Source: Aspidiotus rigidus (taxonomy: Eukaryota; Arthropoda; Insecta; Hemiptera; Diaspididae). Taken from it: a DNA stretch of 64,000 nucleotides. Under the pieces are notes generated by a model that saw only the letters and a program-made list of their open reading frames with translations, had not been told where the DNA came from and ran no database searches. Where the stretch lies: NCBI GenBank assembly GCA_035079385.1, contig JAVHKY010000024.1:8680001-8744000 (forward strand), given 5' to 3'. This document shows positions 61,601 through 64,000 of the stretch, piece by piece. Position 1 is the stretch's first letter. Each line of letters begins with the position of its first letter. A program made the translations under genes and the position numbers.

Positions 61601-64000
61601 GCCTTCCTAAATAGCCCTACCAGCACCCCACACGTCTATATTTGAATCATATTGATATGAACACTCTGGAAGGAGTTAAAGATATTATTTGCCATCACAT
61701 TCGCAAAGCCTTGCTCAATTTCAAAAAAGACTTCCGTCAAGCGTTTTATTTCCGTCGGTACTTTAAGTCTGACAAGAAGTTCGAAAAGATTTTGTCAGAA
61801 CTTTTTTTTTTTTTATGAAGAAAACATAATGCTTTACAATCCTATTTTCTTGGGCAGGCAAAGAAGTGAAGCAAACAGCTCAAGCGGTCATAACGATGGA
61901 TATCGAAAAATACGTTAATGTTAAGGCACAGTTGGCGGGTAAGGGATCTGTCGCCACGTTCACATTATTCTTGGACGATGAAAAGTTCATGAAATCGGAG
62001 ACAGAATTGTTCATCGATAACGCTGATCTCTTACTGGTATGAAAGACTATCTAAGTTGACTCATCACTGAGCTCAACGATGATGCATCAAGTACAGTATA
62101 AATTTTCTGCAGGATAACGCCGTTCGGGACGTCAACTCTCTAATCGAGGAATCGAAAGTAGGAGTGCAAACATTTATGGACGATTTGAACAAGCAACTCA
62201 CCCATCGTAGAAGACAATTTGAAAACGCCTCTCTCGACATGAAACCGGTCATGAATAAAGCCAGCGAATATATGGCCAGCTTGCGGGCTGAATTGCAGAA
62301 AGATTTAGCGGACGCACCGACTATGTACGAAATTGAATTTGTAATTCGTAGATTGTCTTATTCATCTCCTAACGCCTAATTTATGTATTCTATTATGTAC
62401 AGACAAAAGATTGTCAGCAATGTAGCCGATTTTGTCCTAAGCACTGTAGAGCATTTGACCAAATTCTTCGCAGAATGGATGGAAGACTGCAATCAATTGA
62501 TGAAGAAACTCGGCGAGTACTACGATTACTCGCTGCAGCAACTCAAGACCAGGGCACAGGCTTCTGTCGGTGATGCGTCTGCGTGGGCGAACGATTTGAT
62601 GAATAATGTGCAGAAATACGGCAAACAAGTGTTGGCTTTCATCAAAGAGCACAAAGAAAAATGGAATCAAGCGATTACCTCTTTCAGCGGACTTATCAAA
62701 GGTAGATTGGTGCAAAAGCAATTACCTCCACTCCGAATTCTAATCACAAATAATAAATTTTATCGTGTTTTTTAGATTCGTACGTTATAATGTTTGATTC
62801 CTACGAAAAGCTGATCGAGGAAGCGAAGAAATTCATGGCTAAGGCTTCAGAGGCCTTAAACTCCATGCCCATTTCCAGTTTCTTGAAAGAACGATTCGAC
62901 GAGGTAATCTATTGGGTGGGATATTTGCGTCAATTTTGAAGGATAATAATATCTGATACTATTTTTCTCGCCAATTTCAGATAAAAGATTCGAATGCGAT
63001 ACAGTGGCTTTGGTCTACAATTTTGAATGCGACTAACAGAGTGAGAGAATCGTTACCGACACCCGAATTGAAGACCTTGTGGGACATGATAGTAGCGTTC
63101 CTAGATAAAGTGAGTTGATCTCCCTCTGAAAAGACAAACCTGACCTCAACCCAACCTTCTGTCGGCTGACGCTGAATACCACCCTTTTTGCAGATTGTTA
63201 ATAATAAACCCATCGACACGAAGGCGGAACTGAAAAATATCAGCGTCCAGACGATGCACAGTATTAAATCTATCTTGTCAAACGATATGAACCTACAGTC
63301 GTCCATAAGAGACTTGACAGACAATCTGGTAACATTCCTCATTATGTTAGCCTTCCTCCCTCAAACGTAAGCTTGACCTAACTTTCTTTTTGCAGCCACA
63401 AGTTTCATTCTCATCGATCAGAGACCTGCCCGAGGTGTGGGGCTCCGTTCTCCAAACCATTCACTCGTTACGTAATCTGGACATGAACAGTTTGGGCGAA
63501 ACTCTGCAGACTTACAGTTTGGCGAGCAGAAGTCCGCTGAATTTGATCCCACCTTTCAGAAGTAAGTGCACTCGCTACACAAGAATCTCTGACAGACATC
63601 AGTTACATCAAGTGTCCATCTTGTTTGAAAAGTTGTGCACAATGAAAACCAATATTTTCAATGATTTTCGTTTACAGAAGTCGGAATCATAATGAATGGT
63701 AATCAAGTTGTCACGATGAACGGAAATTATCTGCAGATTAATGATGATTGTCGATACGTACTGGTGAAAGATTTTGAAAATCAAACGTTCAGCGTGGTTG
63801 CTAACGTTCAGAATGGAAAAATGGCGAGTATTATTGTATCGTCGGGTCCTGAAACGGTCGAAATTCTACCAGACGGTCAGCAGGTAGGTGATAGTATTCA
63901 TGAATAAACCTTTCATTGTGCTTTAGTTGAAGTGAATTTTGTATTGCAGCCCAAGTTGAACAATGCTGATGCGGAATTCCCGGTCTATGGTACCGGAGTT
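32323..64000 (+). CDS. apoLpp: Apolipophorin I/II precursor (3' partial)
   Basis: 46 exons in one consistent frame, about 2,965 codons before the window ends. Exon ends: 32323-32461, 38078-38116, 43018-43220, 43314-43496, 43589-43744, 43818-44013, 44094-44346, 44427-44592, 44682-44858, 44934-45086, 45164-45311, 45394-45674, 45746-45961, 46054-46266, 46350-46546, 46624-46878, 47683-47867, 47952-48098, 48608-48832, 48904-49214, 49296-49431, 49506-49675, 49757-49962, 51207-51441, 55043-55203, 55832-56222, 56297-56581, 56659-56794, 56875-57074, 57151-57554, 57627-57774, 58367-58514, 58602-58790, 58870-59102, 59699-59878, 60079-60231, 61330-61492, 61858-62036, 62113-62340, 62410-62701, 62776-62903, 62981-63109, 63194-63328, 63396-63561, 63678-63883, 63950-64000. 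It encodes the scaffold of the insect lipophorin particle, which carries diacylglycerol and other lipids in haemolymph. It belongs to the large lipid transfer protein family (with vitellogenin, apoB and MTP). Insect precursors are about 3,300 residues, so some 300 are missing. Confidence 0.93.
33505..36470 (+). mobile_element. 5'-truncated LINE with reverse transcriptase and RNase H
   Basis: A 2.97-kb non-LTR retrotransposon flanked by an exact 13-bp target duplication AATCAATTTTTCT (33492-33504 and 36471-36483), ending in an A-rich tail. It starts inside ORF2 at PWWSPEIK, just after the missing endonuclease. RT blocks: KKSAPGLDQISPAML, YGCRKGRSA, FFDMENAFPRVW, NGIPQGSPLSGTLF and FSDD in place of F/YADD. 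RNase H follows (FTDGSK, VISDS, PGHKGIPGNENVDKAA), then a CPYC..H..H...C finger. The presence of RNase H places it in the I/R1/Jockey-like group. It is dead: a frameshift near the C run at 35211-35219, an in-frame TAA at 35657-35659 and another frame change near 36170. The plus strand is strikingly G-poor and rich in A and C, unlike the surrounding DNA. Confidence 0.9.
37832..37964. repeat. CTGCCGTAC foldback MITE, copy 1
   Basis: A 133-bp hairpin with ends CTGCCGTACAAAGTTAAATT and its inverse, followed by GACGTATATGCA. The interior AATACAAGGAAAAGAGG is mirrored by CCTCTTTTTCTCGTATT. Flanked by AGGG on both sides, a possible 4-bp target duplication. Confidence 0.8.
38557..38703. repeat. Foldback element with TGCGATGAGAAAAG arms
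   Basis: The two halves, about 38557-38628 and 38629-38703, are imperfect inverted copies sharing TGACTTGCGATGAGAAAAG and ACCATTTCTC. There is almost no spacer, giving a 147-bp hairpin. Confidence 0.65.
39050..39828. repeat. Foldback composite with GGCRCTAGAGGT ends
   Basis: The outer ends AAGGCACTAGAGGTATTC (39050-39067) and the inverse of AACCTCTAGCGCCTTTT (39808-39826) match. A second inverted pair inside, GAAGGATAGAAATATGACC (39211-39229 and its inverse at 39767-39785), and a short hairpin at 39055-39195 are also visible. A hAT-like element (39269-39752) sits in the middle and is probably a later insertion. Confidence 0.6.
39269..39752. mobile_element. hAT-like non-autonomous element built of AACCGGTT words
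   Basis: 484 bp with terminal inverted repeats TARTGATGGGCGGTTA and flanks TACCGTTC (39261-39268) and TACTGTTC (39753-39760), a 7/8 match to an 8-bp target duplication as made by hAT transposases. The interior repeats ACCGATTAACCGGTTTAT-like words in both orientations. No transposase frame. Confidence 0.7.
39851..40312. mobile_element. Terminal-inverted-repeat element with TATTATAGAGGTATT ends
   Basis: Ends AGCACGGTATATTATAGAGG and TATT (39851-39879) and the inverse of GTGTCAATACCTCTATAATG (40285-40304) pair over about 29 bp. TCTAA flanks both sides (39846-39850, 40313-40317), a possible 5-bp target duplication. 462 bp; no transposase frame recognised. Confidence 0.65.
40360..40491. repeat. 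Small foldback element with GACGTATCTGC arms
   Basis: The arm GCACAAGATAGAATAGACGT-ATCTGC (40365-40390) is inverted as GCAGATACGTCCATTCTATT-TTGTACGG (40463-40490). The ends CTGCCGCACAA resemble the CTGCCGTACAA family. Confidence 0.6.
40604..41849. mobile_element. hAT-like non-autonomous element built of AGCCGAA words
   Basis: Terminal inverted repeats CAGAGTATTGCAGCC and GGCTGCAATTCTCTG are flanked by the exact 8-bp direct repeat TACAATAT (40596-40603, 41850-41857), the hAT signature. Both ends carry arrays of AGCCGAAAGCCAAA-like words (40614-40760 and 41640-41840). Without the nested insertion at 41137-41581 and its 8-bp duplication it measures about 793 bp. No transposase is encoded. Confidence 0.85.
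41137..41581. mobile_element. hAT-like non-autonomous element built of TTCACGTTCA words, nested
   Basis: 445 bp, ends CAGGGATGGTTATGTTCATG and exact inverse, flanked by a perfect 8-bp duplication CTCAATCC (41129-41136, 41582-41589). The interior is repeated TGAACGTGAACG / TTCACGTTCA in both orientations. It lies wholly within the AGCCGAA element, so it inserted later. No transposase. Confidence 0.9.
42123..42261. repeat. CTGCCGTAC foldback MITE, copy 2
   Basis: 139 bp, the same hairpin as 37832-37964 with a few differences, including AATACAAGGAAAAGAGG and its mirror. Partial ends of the family also occur at 21637-21662, 40508-40540 and 53728-53752. Confidence 0.8.
42291..42828. mobile_element. 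Probable hAT-like element built of TTTGGTCC words
   Basis: The left end GTTGCCAGATTTGGTCC and the right end GGTCCTAAAAAAATCTGACA are imperfect inverses. TTTGGTCC/TTTAGTCC words are repeated near both ends. A 21-bp minisatellite fills the centre. I could not fix a target duplication, so limits are approximate. Confidence 0.5.
42532..42783. repeat. 21-bp minisatellite, 12 units
   Basis: Twelve tandem copies of GTTCCGGAACCGGTCCATTGC with one to several changes each. The unit contains two palindromes, TTCCGGAA and ACCGGT. Because 21 is divisible by three, long open frames appear on both strands; they are an effect of the period, not genes. Confidence 0.92.
43018..45674 (+). other. apoLpp: apoLpp: N-terminal lipid-transfer (vitellogenin_N) module
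   Basis: Ten closely spaced exons encode residues about 60-698. Recognisable parts are VYRYDIESTSFIHT (start of the N-sheet), NDGKLEKLCFDK, TDVYGYCPVSLEAE with the conserved cysteines, LETPNMEARS, then a run of helical repeats (FWDALLSS..; EAC; IPSRLRVAAIQTL) typical of the alpha-helical horseshoe. In the family this module takes up and loads lipid onto the nascent particle. Confidence 0.85.
45905..45916 (+). other. apoLpp: Furin cleavage site RKKR in apoLpp
   Basis: Codons 752-755 read R-K-K-R followed by S. A dibasic R-x-x-R site at about residue 700-755 is where insect precursors are cut into apoLp-II (N-terminal) and apoLp-I (C-terminal). The position fits; cleavage itself is inferred. 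Confidence 0.85.
46054..49962 (+). other. apoLpp: apoLpp: lipid-cavity beta-sheet region
   Basis: Exons after the furin site encode alternating hydrophobic/polar strands, with the family block YLRSPLISNNVIYYPTSSGF and long DUF1943/DUF1081-like beta-sheet sequence. This part lines the lipid cavity in related lipoproteins. The intron at 46879-47682 has nothing recognisable; other introns are short. Confidence 0.7.
49963..51206 (+). other. apoLpp: apoLpp intron of 1.2 kb
   Basis: Canonical GTGAGT donor and TTACAG acceptor. The DNA between is non-coding; I see no repeat or mobile element I can name in it. Confidence 0.6.
52490..53010. repeat. Three satellite-like units with AT-rich tails
   Basis: A block of about 55 bp, AAATCTCTACCCCGTGGGTG followed by ATTCAGAAATTCGCGAGTAC and CCCGCGTAATAAT, occurs at about 52490, 52703 and 52863. 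Each is followed by tens of bases of AATA/ATTA low-complexity sequence; the first tail has a pure AAAT run (about 52553-52616). Copies 2 and 3 are closest to each other. A tandem array with unequal unit lengths. Confidence 0.85.
54140..54670. repeat. Array of TGACGTCAT palindromes in an apoLpp intron
   Basis: Eight exact TGACGTCAT sites (about 54148, 54241, 54281, 54320, 54421, 54499, 54582 and 54657) lie among degenerate forms (GATGTCCTC, TAACGTTATC, GACATCATT, TAACGTCATC). The surrounding phrase CAACCCCAATCTTGATGACG ... AGACAGACCTTGGGATATAT recurs, so the array is a degraded tandem repeat with a unit of about 180 bp containing several sites. TGACGTCA is the CREB/ATF consensus. Confidence 0.75.
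54734..54806 (+). tRNA. tRNA-like sequence, probably a SINE head or tRNA pseudogene
   Basis: GCCGTCGTAGCTCAGCGG has a perfect A box (TAGCTCAGCGG). The anticodon arm TCGC-CCGGCAA-GCGA would give anticodon GGC (Ala). The B box GAGTTCGGATTCC is off consensus and the T stem pairs poorly. The acceptor stem pairs over only five of seven positions. These defects argue against a working tRNA. A SINE with a tRNA-derived promoter is more likely, but I cannot define its 3' end. Confidence 0.45.
55043..62036 (+). other. apoLpp: apoLpp: long beta-rich lipid-binding body
   Basis: Exons 55043-62036 encode repeated amphipathic beta-strand sequence (many K/E/N/T alternating with hydrophobics), e.g. GNTSTSGEFEIRVTGK and KFTDKVILLKRYMWYAD, as in apoB and apoLp-I where it covers the lipid core. 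Larger introns within it (57775-58366, 59103-59698, 60232-61329) hold single TGACGTCA sites (60381, 60958, 61094) but no gene. Confidence 0.7.
62113..63561 (+). other. apoLpp: apoLpp: helical C-terminal segment
   Basis: Six exons encode mainly amphipathic helix, e.g. VQTFMDDLNKQLTHRRRQF, EWMEDCNQLMKKLGEYYD and LIEEAKKFMAKASEAL, which suits reversible binding to the particle surface. The splice joining 62340 to 62410 uses a weak AAAAG acceptor. An alternative (donor after 62324, acceptor 62402) also keeps the frame and drops three residues. Confidence 0.6.
63678..64000 (+). other. apoLpp: apoLpp: start of von Willebrand factor D domain (partial)
   Basis: VGIIMNGNQVVTMNGNYLQI, then DDCRYVLVKDF and VVANVQNGKMASIIV match the opening of the VWD domain near the C terminus of insect lipophorins. 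The last visible exon starts at 63950 and is cut by the window edge. Confidence 0.75.

Overview
The window is insect nuclear DNA. It is AT-rich, genes have many short introns with GT-AG boundaries, and it carries an apolipophorin precursor, an insect-type ribosomal protein P0 and a dense load of transposable elements. TACC-type microsatellites around 22.3-22.7 kb recall sternorrhynchan Hemiptera (aphids, scale insects), but that placement is a weak inference.

Layout. From 1 to 11.05 kb lies a C2H2 zinc-finger locus on the + strand. One acidic exon (272-579) can be joined in the same phase either to a 13-finger terminal exon (904-2356) or, through two small linker exons (2818-2910, 7159-7236), to a second set of ten fingers (9792-11053). 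The intron before that second set holds an intact Mutator-like (MULE) transposase ORF with a SWIM zinc finger (7707-9587). The long intron before it holds several foldback elements. From 12.6 to 15.3 kb, a C14orf119-like gene (- strand) and RpLP0 (+ strand, 6 coding exons, 314 aa) stand head to head. From 16.1 to 19.1 kb is ANKRD13C (11 coding exons, 436 aa). From 19.1 to 32.3 kb is a gene-poor, repeat-rich interval. It contains a two-exon unknown gene encoding a duplicated domain (23.6-24.4 kb), a Penelope-like element relic with a hammerhead-like core (28.0-28.6 kb), a short Penelope-derived insertion with a 14-bp target duplication (22.76-22.95 kb) and a 0.76-kb terminal-inverted-repeat element filled with copies of its own terminal word (30.3-31.05 kb).

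From 32.32 kb to the end of the window is one very large gene, the apolipophorin I/II precursor (apoLpp). I can trace 46 exons and about 2,965 codons, with a signal peptide, an N-terminal lipid-transfer module, an RKKR furin site, a long beta-sheet lipid-binding body, a helical C-terminal part and the start of a von Willebrand D domain. The gene runs off the right edge. Its first two introns have been inflated by a 5'-truncated LINE (33505-36470, 13-bp target duplication) and by a nest of non-autonomous DNA elements (37.8-42.8 kb), including one hAT-like element inserted inside another, each with a perfect 8-bp target duplication. The later 51.4-55.0 kb intron carries AT-rich satellite-like repeats, an array of TGACGTCAT palindromes and a tRNA-like (probable SINE) sequence.

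The host genes are functionally unrelated: transcription factor, translation, ER/GPCR chaperoning and lipid transport. The most unusual material is the set of non-autonomous elements whose interiors are made of the same short word as their ends, the phase-matched zinc-finger cassettes, the Penelope-derived sequences and the unidentified duplicated-domain gene.
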